Below are positions 17,347-24,816 of a stretch of DNA of 33,543 nt, piece after piece (the stretch's first letter is position 1; every line of letters begins with the position of its first letter). The position numbers and the translations under genes were made by a program. The DNA is from Ramlibacter sp. GTDB taxonomy: Bacteria > Pseudomonadota > Gammaproteobacteria > Burkholderiales > Burkholderiaceae_C. Below the pieces are notes generated by a model that worked only from the letters and a program-made list of their open reading frames with translations, did no database searches and was not told the origin of the DNA. The stretch lies in NCBI GenBank assembly GCA_030831585.1, contig JAURKV010000185.1:1-33543 (forward strand), written 5' to 3'.

Positions 17347-18588
17347 TTAGTTGTCCCCGCTGAGCGTCTCGCGGCGCCAAAGCTGGGGAAACCACCGGAT
17401 CCACAGTGCGCCGACCAGCAGACTCCCCATCGCGCCCACAGTCACCGCTCCGGCCGCCCCCAGCCCGTGGGCAGTCATGCCGGCCCGGAAGTCTCCCAGG
17501 TGGTTCGAGGCGACGATGCACACCGAATTGATGGCGCTGACTTTTCCGCGCATCTCGTCTGGCGTATCGATCTGGACCAGAGACTGGCGAATGACCACGC
17601 TCACCATGTCGGCCGCACCGCTGATCGCCAAAGCCACGACCGACAGCGCCAAGGAGTGAGAAACACCAAACACGAGCAGTGCCCCGGCATACACCACCAC
17701 GCTGCCGAACATATAGCGCCCCGCCTTGCGCTGAATGCTCCATCGCGCCAGAACCACCGACACGATGAGGGCGCCGATTGCCGGTGCACCCCGCATCAGG
17801 CCCAAGCCCCAGGAGTCCACAGCCAGAACGTCTTTGGCATAAATGGGCAGCAGCGCCGTGACGCCACCGAGCATCACCACAAAGAGATCGAGCGTGATGG
17901 ATCCCAGGATGGATGGGTGACTGCGTACGAAGCGAAAACCGCTGAACAACTCGCTGAGGGAGCGACTGCGGCTCGGCGGTGGGGTGAAGTCCGAGTGCAC
18001 GCGGCGAAAGAAGAGGGCCGAGATCGACAAGGTGATGCCGCACAGCACCAGCACCGGAAGCGCTCCCCAAATCAGCAGCAGGCCGGCGATGGCCGGGCCG
18101 GCAATGAACATGGCCTGCGAACCGGCGCTGCTCAGCGCCATGGCGCGCGGCAGCAACCTCCCTGGCACCAGGCGCGGTGCCAGCGATTGCTGAGAAGACA
18201 TGAAGAACGGCCGCAAACTCCCCAGCAGCGCGCAGAGGCAAAGAAGCATCGCGCTGGACATCCAGCCGCTGGCCTCAGCCACAATGAGCAGGACCAGGCT
18301 CAGGGCCTCGGTGACCATGACCCCGAACAGGATCAGTCTGCGGTCGACCCGGTCGGCCAAATCGCCAGCCCAAAGAAAGAACACCAGTGAAGGCAGGAAC
18401 TGAACCAGGCCGGCGATCCCCAGCAGCCAGGCGGAACCCGTTAGCTCATACAAGCGCCAGGAGATCCACAGCCCCAGCATCTGGTGGCCGGCCGTAGCCG
18501 CAATGCGACCGAACCAGTAGTTGGCAAAGGCGCGGTAGGACCAGAGCCGATCAGTGTCGGTCGCAGGAGAACTGCTCGGTTCAGTCAC
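17347..18588 (-). CDS. Major facilitator superfamily transporter
   Basis: MFS protein of 413 residues with 12 predicted hydrophobic helices. The GRIAATAGHQMLGLWISWRLY opening, the loop 2-3 motif AGDLADRVDRRLILFG and the central LSELFSGFRFVRSHPSILG segment resemble EntS-like exporters. The start is a GTG at 18588 without a clear Shine-Dalgarno sequence, 25 nt after the SsuC-type permease stop, so it may be the last gene of the leftward ferredoxin/TAXI/ABC operon. It converges with the GntR gene. Its role could be efflux of a pathway compound or additional uptake; the sequence does not say. Confidence 0.85.
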   Translation of the reverse strand: MTEPSSSPATDTDRLWSYRAFANYWFGRIAATAGHQMLGLWISWRLYELTGSAWLLGIAGLVQFLPSLVFFLWAGDLADRVDRRLILFGVMVTEALSLVLLIVAEASGWMSSAMLLCLCALLGSLRPFFMSSQQSLAPRLVPGRLLPRAMALSSAGSQAMFIAGPAIAGLLLIWGALPVLVLCGITLSISALFFRRVHSDFTPPPSRSRSLSELFSGFRFVRSHPSILGSITLDLFVVMLGGVTALLPIYAKDVLAVDSWGLGLMRGAPAIGALIVSVVLARWSIQRKAGRYMFGSVVVYAGALLVFGVSHSLALSVVALAISGAADMVSVVIRQSLVQIDTPDEMRGKVSAINSVCIVASNHLGDFRAGMTAHGLGAAGAVTVGAMGSLLVGALWIRWFPQLWRRETLSGDN

Positions 18589-18613
18589 GGTCAGTGGCAG
18601 GCCCGCCGGGCTG

Positions 18614-19372
18614 TCAAGACCACCACAGGAGGCGCCGCTCCAGCCAATCGGTCAACTTGACAAAGGCAAGCGCCAGCAAGGAGGTGTAGATCACCCAAGC
18701 GTACATGAACGAAGTCTGGAAGAACTGTGCGGTGACCGCAATCTGCTGGCCCAGGCCACCCGACGCCCCGAAGAACTCGGACACCACCACCAGAATCATG
18801 CCCAGCGTCACCCCATTGCGAAAGCCGGCCATGAGGTAAGGCATGGCAGACGGAAGCACCACTTTGTAGAAGATTTCATGGCGGCGGTAGCCAAACACCT
18901 GGGCCACTTCGAGCAGTTGCTTGGACGTCTGTTTGGCGCCCACATAGGCGTTGAACAGCATCGGAAACATCACGCCGATCAGAACGATCAGGATGCGGGA
19001 GAGGTTGCCCACGCCCATGAGCATGATGAATACCGGGTACAGCGCAACCCGTGGCATGGCTGAAAAGAACACCACATACGGGTCGACGATATCGCCAAAG
19101 CGACGCCACCAGCCCATGGCCAGTCCGAGCAATGCGCCCGCCAGGCAGCCCGCAACCACGCCCACCACGTAGATATAGGCCGACTGCCGCAGGTGCGTGA
19201 AGAATTCGCCCGACTTCATCAGGTCGTAACCCGCTGCCAGGATTTCCGTGGGTGAACTGAGGAACAGCGGGTTGATGATTTTGTAGCGTGACAGTCCCTC
19301 CCAGAGAGACAGCACCACCAGCAGGATCAGGAGGCTGTAGATCCACGCAGGAAGAGAAGTATTCTTTTTCAC
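18614..19372 (-). CDS. ABC transporter permease, SsuC/TauC type
   Basis: Permease of about 252 residues with six hydrophobic helices and the coupling motif LLEVAQVFGYRRHEIFYKVVLPSAMPYLMAG (EAA type), typical of nitrate/sulfonate/taurine importers (TauT family). I prefer the GTG at 19372, which overlaps the ATPase stop as GTGA; a TTG at 19393 is an alternative that adds seven residues. It forms an importer with the ATPase and the NMT1-like binding protein upstream. Substrates of this family include sulfonates, nitrate, pyrimidine precursors and aromatic acids. Confidence 0.87.
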   Translation of the reverse strand: MKKNTSLPAWIYSLLILLVVLSLWEGLSRYKIINPLFLSSPTEILAAGYDLMKSGEFFTHLRQSAYIYVVGVVAGCLAGALLGLAMGWWRRFGDIVDPYVVFFSAMPRVALYPVFIMLMGVGNLSRILIVLIGVMFPMLFNAYVGAKQTSKQLLEVAQVFGYRRHEIFYKVVLPSAMPYLMAGFRNGVTLGMILVVVSEFFGASGGLGQQIAVTAQFFQTSFMYAWVIYTSLLALAFVKLTDWLERRLLWWS

Positions 19373-20127
19373 TGGATTTGCAGCTTTTTCCAAATGTGCT
19401 CGCGCAGGTCCTGGAAATAGGACTGGGTTCGCACGAGCGGGGCTCGGGGCCGTGGAATGTCCACAGGGATGATTTCCATCACCGTGGCCGGACGCGAAGA
19501 CAGGACAATGATCCGGTCGCCCAGGTAGATCGCTTCCTCAATGTCGTGGGTGACCAGCAGCGCCGAGGTGTTGCCCTCGGCGACCACCTTTTGCAGGTCG
19601 TGCTGGAGCGATTGGCGGGTCATGGCGTCAACCGATGCGAAGGGCTCGTCGCACAAAAGCAGCTTGGGCTTCACCGCGATGGCACGGGCAATGCCCACCC
19701 GCTGCTGCATGCCACCCGACAACTGCTTGGGCGCAAACTGCTCAAAGCCCTTGAGCCCGACCCGATTGATAGCGTCTTGCACCCGGGCAGACTGCTCCTG
19801 GTCTGTCAGACCCAGCGTGTGCAGTGAGAACCGCACGTTTTGCTCCACGGTCAGCCAGGGCATCAGCCCCGACTGCTGAAACACCATGGAGCGCTCCGGG
19901 CCGGGGCCATCGATCTCTTGACCTTGCAGGTTCACATGGCCCTGGTTGGCCGTTTCGAGTCCGGCAATGATTCGCAGCAGGGTTGTTTTTCCCGAGCCAC
20001 TGGCACCCACGATCGTGATGAGTTCTCCCTCACGCTGGGTGAAGGAGACGCCCTCAATGACCGATAGCGAGCCCTTTGCCGTATCGAATGTCTTGTGGAT
20101 CTGGTGAACTTCAAGCAGGTCGGACAT
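19369..20127 (-). CDS. ABC transporter ATP-binding protein, SsuB/TauB type
   Basis: ATPase of about 252 residues. Walker A is GASGSGKTT, Q-loop MVFQQSGLMPWLTVEQNV, signature LSGGMQQRVGIARAIA, Walker B KLLLCDEPFASVD, H-loop LVTHDIEEAIYLGDRI. All catalytic residues are present. The ATG at 20127 (MSDLLEVHQ) fits best; a TTG at 20142 would overlap the binding-protein stop and is possible. It energises the TauT-type importer encoded on both sides. Confidence 0.92.
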   Translation of the reverse strand: MSDLLEVHQIHKTFDTAKGSLSVIEGVSFTQREGELITIVGASGSGKTTLLRIIAGLETANQGHVNLQGQEIDGPGPERSMVFQQSGLMPWLTVEQNVRFSLHTLGLTDQEQSARVQDAINRVGLKGFEQFAPKQLSGGMQQRVGIARAIAVKPKLLLCDEPFASVDAMTRQSLQHDLQKVVAEGNTSALLVTHDIEEAIYLGDRIIVLSSRPATVMEIIPVDIPRPRAPLVRTQSYFQDLREHIWKKLQIQ

Positions 20128-20134
20128 GCGCAGG

Positions 20135-21166
20135 TCAGCCAAAGTTCACGCCCAGTTCATTGAGAACGGTGCGAATGGGGTCGGCAGCCACGAGTTTTTC
20201 GCGGGGAACCTGGTTGAGGGGAACGTTCATCCCCTTGGCGGCTTTCTCGATGTCAAATTCAAAGTCGCCGCGGGACGCGTCCATGCGCATCATCCAATGA
20301 CCGCGGTGCAGTTCCCAGGATTCTTCGGCAGTCTTTGCGTCCATGCGGTAGGGTGCGGCGGTCATGACTTCCATGGTGAACGCCTTGTCCTGGCGCATGC
20401 GCAGGGTGGCCTTGACCATCGCACGCAAAAATGCGCGCACGGTGTCCGGGTGGTTTTCCAGCGTTGCGGTGCCTGTGGACCAGCCGAGGTTGGCCGCCCC
20501 GTTCTTCATGCCTTTGGACTTGCGCCAGTCGTTGTAATCGATCAGCTTTTTGAAGCCCTGCTGGCGTGCACGGCCGAACAGGCTGTCGTTCATGTTTGCA
20601 GCGTCGACCGTGTTAGAGGCCAGCGCACCAAAGCCGTCAAAGCCTTCGACGCGAACCACATCGGTCAAGGCCACGCCGGCATCGGTGAGCAACTCGTTCC
20701 AGACCAGATCGAGTGTTTCGCCAGGGCGCACAGTCTGGATACGCTTTCCCTTGAGGTCGGAGAACTTGTCAATGCCGCTGCCCGGGCGCGACCAGAAGTT
20801 GTAGGGCAGCAGGGTGGAGACCATGGCAATTTGGCGCACGGGGGCGTTCTGCCCCATCACCGCGCGGATCACGGTGTTGGCACCCAGGCCGAACACGCCA
20901 CGCTCGCTCATGGTCAGCTGCGTGACCTCGCTCCAGCTTCTGAAGTTGCTCACCGTGACGTTCAGGCCCTCGGCCTTGAACGCATCCATACGCAGGGCGG
21001 CATCGACAGCGGCGGCATGATTGAGCACTGTGAGCGGCCGCGCGATGATGATGTTGGGGCGAGAGAGGGCTTGTGCACGCACATAGGCCGGCGCAGCCAG
21101 CAATACGGCGGCCCCCAGGCCAGCCTGAATGAGTTGGCGGCGTTGTGTCTTGTTTGTGGCTTTCAT
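20135..21166 (-). CDS. NMT1/SsuA-type periplasmic substrate-binding protein (Tat signal)
   Basis: Binding protein of 343 residues. The ATG at 21166 has GGAG 8 nt upstream. The N-terminus QRRQLIQAGLGAAVLLAAP has twin arginines, so Tat export is likely, with cleavage near YVRAQA. The body follows the NMT1/THI5-like pattern: AAVDAALRMDAFKAEGLNVTV, LTMSERGVFGLGANTVIRA, and a region starting DLKGKRIQTVRPGETLDLVW. Ligands in this family range from sulfonates to thiamine-pyrimidine precursors and aromatic acids. It lies 35 nt after a zinc-ribbon enzyme-like gene, in one operon with ferredoxin and the TAXI-like protein. Confidence 0.87.
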   Translation of the reverse strand: MKATNKTQRRQLIQAGLGAAVLLAAPAYVRAQALSRPNIIIARPLTVLNHAAAVDAALRMDAFKAEGLNVTVSNFRSWSEVTQLTMSERGVFGLGANTVIRAVMGQNAPVRQIAMVSTLLPYNFWSRPGSGIDKFSDLKGKRIQTVRPGETLDLVWNELLTDAGVALTDVVRVEGFDGFGALASNTVDAANMNDSLFGRARQQGFKKLIDYNDWRKSKGMKNGAANLGWSTGTATLENHPDTVRAFLRAMVKATLRMRQDKAFTMEVMTAAPYRMDAKTAEESWELHRGHWMMRMDASRGDFEFDIEKAAKGMNVPLNQVPREKLVAADPIRTVLNELGVNFG

Positions 21167-21201
21167 GGAGTGTCTCCTCTTGGATGGTGGCTGATTGGCG
21201 A

Positions 21202-21864
21202 TCAGGAAGCGGCGCGGGCGGCTTTTTGTTCTTCTGAGTCGTTCCAGGTGAAGATGGAATAAGCGTGCGGATGAACCGTACCGCATCGCTTGCAGGTGCG
21301 CAGGCTCAGCTCGGAATTGAACACCTCAAAGGCGTCCTCCTCGACGGCATAAAAACCGGGCAGGCCCACGCGACCGGTTTCCACCTCGCGCATGTACAGG
21401 GGGTTCAGGCAACTGGTGCAAAACCAGGCGAAGCGGTCACGGCGGCCCCGCTTCGGGAAGCCCTCGATCAACACCGTGACACGCCGGGTCTCCGAGAGGG
21501 TGAGGTTCATCGCGAGCTCTTGCTCGTCGTTGATGTGCCAGAACCCATAAATGTGCTCAGAGCGGTGCGGAACCAGCGGCGGCGTGAACATCATGTGCCG
21601 GCGCGGCTCCACCGCAATCTTCCCGTCCACGATCTTGAGCGTATTGCCGTTTCGCATGCCCAGACGAGAGGGATCATTCTCGTGGAATCGCAGTCCGATC
21701 AGCATCTCTCCAACCGGGAAAAAGCTGCGATATCGAAGCGCCGCATCGTCGTCGAGCATGTCGACGACGGTCAGCGCCCCTTTGCGCCCCACGATGTCTT
21801 GCAGCAGGGCAAAGGCATCATCGGACAAGCCCGGCTTCGGGCCTGCGGAAGTGACTTGGTCCAT
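21202..21864 (-). CDS. Zinc-ribbon, cupin-like protein related to 3-hydroxyanthranilate dioxygenase (copy A)
   Basis: A 220-residue protein from ATG 21864, 13 nt after the TAXI-like gene; longer in-frame starts overlap that gene. The C-terminus has a rubredoxin-like zinc ribbon: C149-x2-C152 in FAWFCTSCLNPLY and C191-x2-C194 in CKRCGTVHP, as in bacterial 3-hydroxyanthranilate 3,4-dioxygenases. The middle segment VPHRSEHIYGFWHINDEQE holds H100, H104 and H110, candidate metal ligands (H-x5-H, where 3-HAO uses H-x5-E). It is clearly paralogous to the genes at 28957-29598 and 28376-28960. A role in oxygenation or ring cleavage is inferred and unproven; no signal peptide, so cytosolic. Confidence 0.7.
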   Translation of the reverse strand: MDQVTSAGPKPGLSDDAFALLQDIVGRKGALTVVDMLDDDAALRYRSFFPVGEMLIGLRFHENDPSRLGMRNGNTLKIVDGKIAVEPRRHMMFTPPLVPHRSEHIYGFWHINDEQELAMNLTLSETRRVTVLIEGFPKRGRRDRFAWFCTSCLNPLYMREVETGRVGLPGFYAVEEDAFEVFNSELSLRTCKRCGTVHPHAYSIFTWNDSEEQKAARAAS

Positions 21865-21877
21865 ACGGCTTCTGGCC

Positions 21878-22843
21878 TCAGGCGGCTTTCCGGCTCTGCT
21901 TGCTGTCGGCGTAGTAGCGCAGCGCGCCCTCGTGGTACTCGACGCCCGGGGTCTCAAACATGGCCTTCACGTCAATCGGGTAGATCATGGGAGAGTGCTT
22001 GATCGGCATCCAGCGGTACTGGTTTTCAATCACACGCTTTTTCTCGGCCATGACCTGCGCGACGCGGTAGGCGATTTCAGGGTCCAGGTCACGGCGGCAG
22101 ATGATCAGCCAGTCTGCCCAGTCGATGCAGTCGACGTCGCCACCGGTGTAACCAAAGGTCGCGGGAAGCTTGGCCGGACCGTAGCCGTACTCCTTGGCCA
22201 GGTGGTCGAGCAGCGCTTTGTCGAAGGACATGAAGCGCCCGCCGCGGTCGTGGATCAATTCGAACCACGGCTTGAGCATCACTGCCTCGTGAATCAGGAT
22301 GTCCGCATGGCCGTCGATGATTTTTTCAACGCCCTGGCCGGGGCCGCGGTCGAGGTGAAGCAGATCGCCACCCCATGAGCGCAGGCGATCTTGGGTGATG
22401 CCGTAGAACTTGAGGATCTCGTGGCTGGCAAAGGCCACCGATGCGCCGTCGTCCTCGAGGTCGGCGGCGATGCGCAGCGGCAGTCGCTGTGCGGCGATGT
22501 CGTGCAGGGAATTGATCTTGACGTGGCTGGCCACACCGCAGGTGAGACGATCGTCGTGCTGGAGCGCGCCCAGGGTTACCAGGTCGGGGTAGGCCGTGGT
22601 GAAGGGGCCGCGACCTTGGCGTGCGAGGTTCAGGTTTTGGGTGGGGGTGATGATGCCCAGATCAGCCTCGCCGCGCGCCACGCGGTGGATGTTGTCAACC
22701 ACGCCGTTACCGAGCTTGATGTCAAAGCGTGACTTGGGGTCGAAGTGGTCACGCAGGCCCCACATGATCCAACCCGCCACGCGAGTGAAGTTGGTGGTGC
22801 CCCAGCAGGTGGAAAAATCAAGTTCAATTTTGCGTTGTGTCAT
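21878..22843 (-). CDS. TAXI-family solute-binding-fold protein without signal peptide (copy A)
   Basis: A 321-residue protein of the TAXI periplasmic-binding-protein family, judged by DNIHRVARGEADLGIITP, the LPLRIAADLED hinge region and the C-terminal YHEGALRYYAD. It starts MTQRKIELDFSTCWGTTNF with no hydrophobic signal, and no in-frame extension could supply one. GGAGACAG precedes the ATG, which overlaps the ferredoxin stop by 4 nt. No TRAP-TAXI membrane gene is present. Segments shared with copy B (29639-30628) include CIDWADWLI, AYRVAQVM and H283 before YPID at 288-291. I infer a cytosolic enzyme or carrier. 4,5-dihydroxyphthalate decarboxylase, a binding-protein-fold enzyme, is the precedent. 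Confidence 0.75.
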   Translation of the reverse strand: MTQRKIELDFSTCWGTTNFTRVAGWIMWGLRDHFDPKSRFDIKLGNGVVDNIHRVARGEADLGIITPTQNLNLARQGRGPFTTAYPDLVTLGALQHDDRLTCGVASHVKINSLHDIAAQRLPLRIAADLEDDGASVAFASHEILKFYGITQDRLRSWGGDLLHLDRGPGQGVEKIIDGHADILIHEAVMLKPWFELIHDRGGRFMSFDKALLDHLAKEYGYGPAKLPATFGYTGGDVDCIDWADWLIICRRDLDPEIAYRVAQVMAEKKRVIENQYRWMPIKHSPMIYPIDVKAMFETPGVEYHEGALRYYADSKQSRKAA

Positions 22844-23196
22844 GCTGTCTCCTTTGAAATTTGTTGTTTGGCGGCGAGCGCCGCGGCGGCGATGGCGTCG
22901 GGATCGAATTCGTAGTCAGAGCAGTTGATGACGGTCACATCGCCCTCGGCCAGTTTGAGCTGGCAGCCGAGGCGGAACCCCTCTTGCTTGCCCCAGCCCT
23001 CAATGAACATGGCCTCACGCGGGCGAGCCGGCGCGGGCTGACCGTCCACCACGACGACCGCGCAGGTGCCGCACAGCGCCGACGAGCCGCAAAACCGGCG
23101 CCACGGCTCTCCGGCTGCCTCCGCTGCTTGCAGGAGCGATTGGGTGGGCGTTGCTTGCAGCTCAAGCTGCCGGTTCAAAACTCTAAAACAGGCCAT
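22840..23196 (-). CDS. [2Fe-2S] ferredoxin (plant/vertebrate-type fold)
   Basis: A 118-residue ferredoxin. The cluster ligands are C36-x5-C42-x2-C45 (in RFCGSSALCGTCAVVV) and C78 in GFRLGCQL. ATG at 23196 has GGAG 5 nt upstream; a GTG directly before it (23199) is an alternative. The stop overlaps the TAXI-like start as ATGA. It probably passes electrons to an oxygenase, either one acting with the neighbouring zinc-ribbon protein or the Rieske oxygenase at 31578. No ferredoxin reductase is in the window. First gene of its operon, with paired palindromes upstream. Confidence 0.88.
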   Translation of the reverse strand: MACFRVLNRQLELQATPTQSLLQAAEAAGEPWRRFCGSSALCGTCAVVVVDGQPAPARPREAMFIEGWGKQEGFRLGCQLKLAEGDVTVINCSDYEFDPDAIAAAALAAKQQISKETA

Positions 23197-23250
23197 CACG
23201 TCTCCTGGAGGCTCTTTTCTTCCAGGGATCGTAAAGTACTTTGTGGATTA

Positions 23251-23285
23251 GGAACAGCGTTCCGCCGAGGGGAACGTGTCGTTCC
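23251..23285. promoter_or_regulatory. Two adjacent GGAAC/GTTCC inverted repeats, candidate operators
   Basis: Between the stop of livF (23318) and the ferredoxin start (23196) lie GGAACAGCGTTCC (23251-23263) and GGAACGTGTCGTTCC (23271-23285). They have perfect 5-nt arms with spacers of 3 and 5 nt, and corresponding arms are 20 and 22 nt apart, about two helical turns. This is the only long gap ahead of the ferredoxin/TAXI/ABC operon, so it most likely holds its promoter and regulator sites. The regulator is not identifiable. Confidence 0.5.
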
Positions 23286-23317
23286 GGGTCTGTGTGCTGT
23301 CATCTGCGCGAGCAAAC

Positions 23318-24082
23318 TCAGACGCTCAGATAGCGCTCGGCAAGATCGCGCACATCGGCCTCGCTTACATCGCGCTGGCTGTGGACGATCTGTCCAGACT
23401 GGAGCACATGGAGGTCGTCCGCCATGCTGGCGGCCACACGAAGATTCTGTTCAAACAGCAGAACATCAATGCCGCTGTCGTTGACCTTCTTCAGGGTGCC
23501 CACCACCAGATCCACCATGATCGGTGCCAGGCCCTCGGTCGGTTCGTCCAGGACCAGGATTCTGGGGTGTCCGCTCAGCGCACGGCCAATCGCGAGCATT
23601 TGCTGTTCGCCCCCCGACAGCACCGACGCCAGCTGGCGACGACGCTCCTCGAGCCGCGGGAACAGGTCGTAAAGGGAGTCCAGCGTCCACGTGGGAGGGC
23701 TGCCATCACGTGGCGGATGCGCAGCGACTTGCAGGTTCTCCTCGACACTGAGTGAGGCAAATACCCGCCTTCCCTGGGGCACGTAGCCAATTCCCAGTTG
23801 GTGTCGGTCCCAGGTCGCGCTTGATGAAATGTCGCGTGTCCCGCCTGGCGACGCGACCGCCCCATCGGCCGCCCCATCGGCCGCAATGGTCATAGTGCCC
23901 TCGGCGGACGGACCGGTCAGCCCGAGCAGGGCCCGGGCCAGGGTTGTTTTTCCAGCGCCGTTGCGGCCGATCACCACCACCTGCCGGCCATCGCCGATGC
24001 CCAGCGTCAGTCCCTGCAGCACATGGCTGTCGCCAATGAAGACATCGAGGTCACAGACGTTCAGCTGCATGCGGCTTGTCAC
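23318..24082 (-). CDS. livF: Branched-chain-type ABC transporter ATP-binding protein LivF
   Basis: ATPase of 254 residues of the LivF class. Walker A is GRNGAGKTTLARALLGL, signature LSGGEQQMLAIGRALSG, Walker B ILVLDEPTEGLAP, and the H-loop region reads DVLLFEQNLRVAA, with Glu-Gln in place of the usual His, which is normal for LivF. An insertion around residues 70-95 (EGTMTIAADGAADGAVAS) lengthens the segment before the Q-loop GYVPQGRRVF. The start is GTG at 24082, overlapping the livG stop as GTGA; ATG at 24070 is an alternative. Last gene of the Liv-type operon. Confidence 0.9.
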   Translation of the reverse strand: MTSRMQLNVCDLDVFIGDSHVLQGLTLGIGDGRQVVVIGRNGAGKTTLARALLGLTGPSAEGTMTIAADGAADGAVASPGGTRDISSSATWDRHQLGIGYVPQGRRVFASLSVEENLQVAAHPPRDGSPPTWTLDSLYDLFPRLEERRRQLASVLSGGEQQMLAIGRALSGHPRILVLDEPTEGLAPIMVDLVVGTLKKVNDSGIDVLLFEQNLRVAASMADDLHVLQSGQIVHSQRDVSEADVRDLAERYLSV

Positions 24083-24816
24083 CCCAGGTAGATTTTTTGA
24101 ACCAGCGGGTGGGCTCTGACCTCGTCCGCAGTGCCCGAAAAGATTGCTTCGCCTAAATAAAGCACGGTGATCTGATCGGCAATCGCCAGCGCATCTTCGA
24201 GGTGGTGTTCGACCATCAGGACCGCGATGTTCTGGGACAGGTCGTCCAGGCGCCTTGCCAGGACCTGGCGCTCCTGGGCGGTCAGCCCCGCCATCGGCTC
24301 GTCCATCAGCAGCAGGGCCGGTTGGTTCGCCAGTCCAAGGGCGATCTCCAATTGCCGCTGCTCGCCGTAGGCCAGCTGACCCGCTGTCATATGCCGCTTG
24401 GCCTGCAGGCCGCTGGTCTCCAGCAGGGAGGCCATGTGGTCCTGGACCTCGGCTGCCGTACGTTTGCCCAGATGGGGCGCAGGTGCCTGCACCGCCAGCC
24501 GCAGGTTGTCTTCTACGCTCAGTTCGCGAAACAGGCTGGCCACCTGGAAGGTTCTGGCGATGCGCCTTTGTGCACGCTGGTGCGGCGCAAATCGGGTGAT
24601 GTCTTGCCCGTCGAAGTGGACAGACCCCGATGTGGGCTTGTATTGGCCGGACGCGACGTTGAAAAGTGAGGTCTTTCCGGCGCCGTTCGGTCCGATTAGG
24701 ACATGGCAGCCGGTTGGGGCGACATCCAGGTCAACCCCACGCAAAATGTCCACGCCGCCGAGCGAAAGGCGCACGCTGCGCATTGAGAAAAGAGCTTGGG
24801 CTGCCATCGTCATCAC
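24079..24816 (-). CDS. livG: Branched-chain-type ABC transporter ATP-binding protein LivG
   Basis: ATPase of 245 residues. Walker A GPNGAGKTSLFNVASG, Q-loop ARTFQVASLFRELSVEDNL, a signature changed to LAYGEQRQLEIALGLA, Walker B ALLLMDEPMAGLT and H-loop LMVEHHLEDALAIAD. The helical arm typical of LivG (DITRFAPHQRAQRRIARTFQ) is present. The start overlaps the permease stop as ATGA (24813-24816). It works with LivF on the fused LivH-LivM permease. Confidence 0.92.
   Translation of the reverse strand: MMTMAAQALFSMRSVRLSLGGVDILRGVDLDVAPTGCHVLIGPNGAGKTSLFNVASGQYKPTSGSVHFDGQDITRFAPHQRAQRRIARTFQVASLFRELSVEDNLRLAVQAPAPHLGKRTAAEVQDHMASLLETSGLQAKRHMTAGQLAYGEQRQLEIALGLANQPALLLMDEPMAGLTAQERQVLARRLDDLSQNIAVLMVEHHLEDALAIADQITVLYLGEAIFSGTADEVRAHPLVQKIYLG

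Noticed and set aside
20126-21262. Open frame of 378 codons on the plus strand
   Set aside because: Antisense to the NMT1-type binding protein, whose family motifs and Tat signal are clear; no ribosome site or recognisable domain on the plus strand.
21878-22843. Assignment as the binding protein of a TRAP-TAXI transporter
   Set aside because: No signal peptide and no TRAP membrane protein; the operon has its own exported NMT1-type binding protein and ABC subunits.
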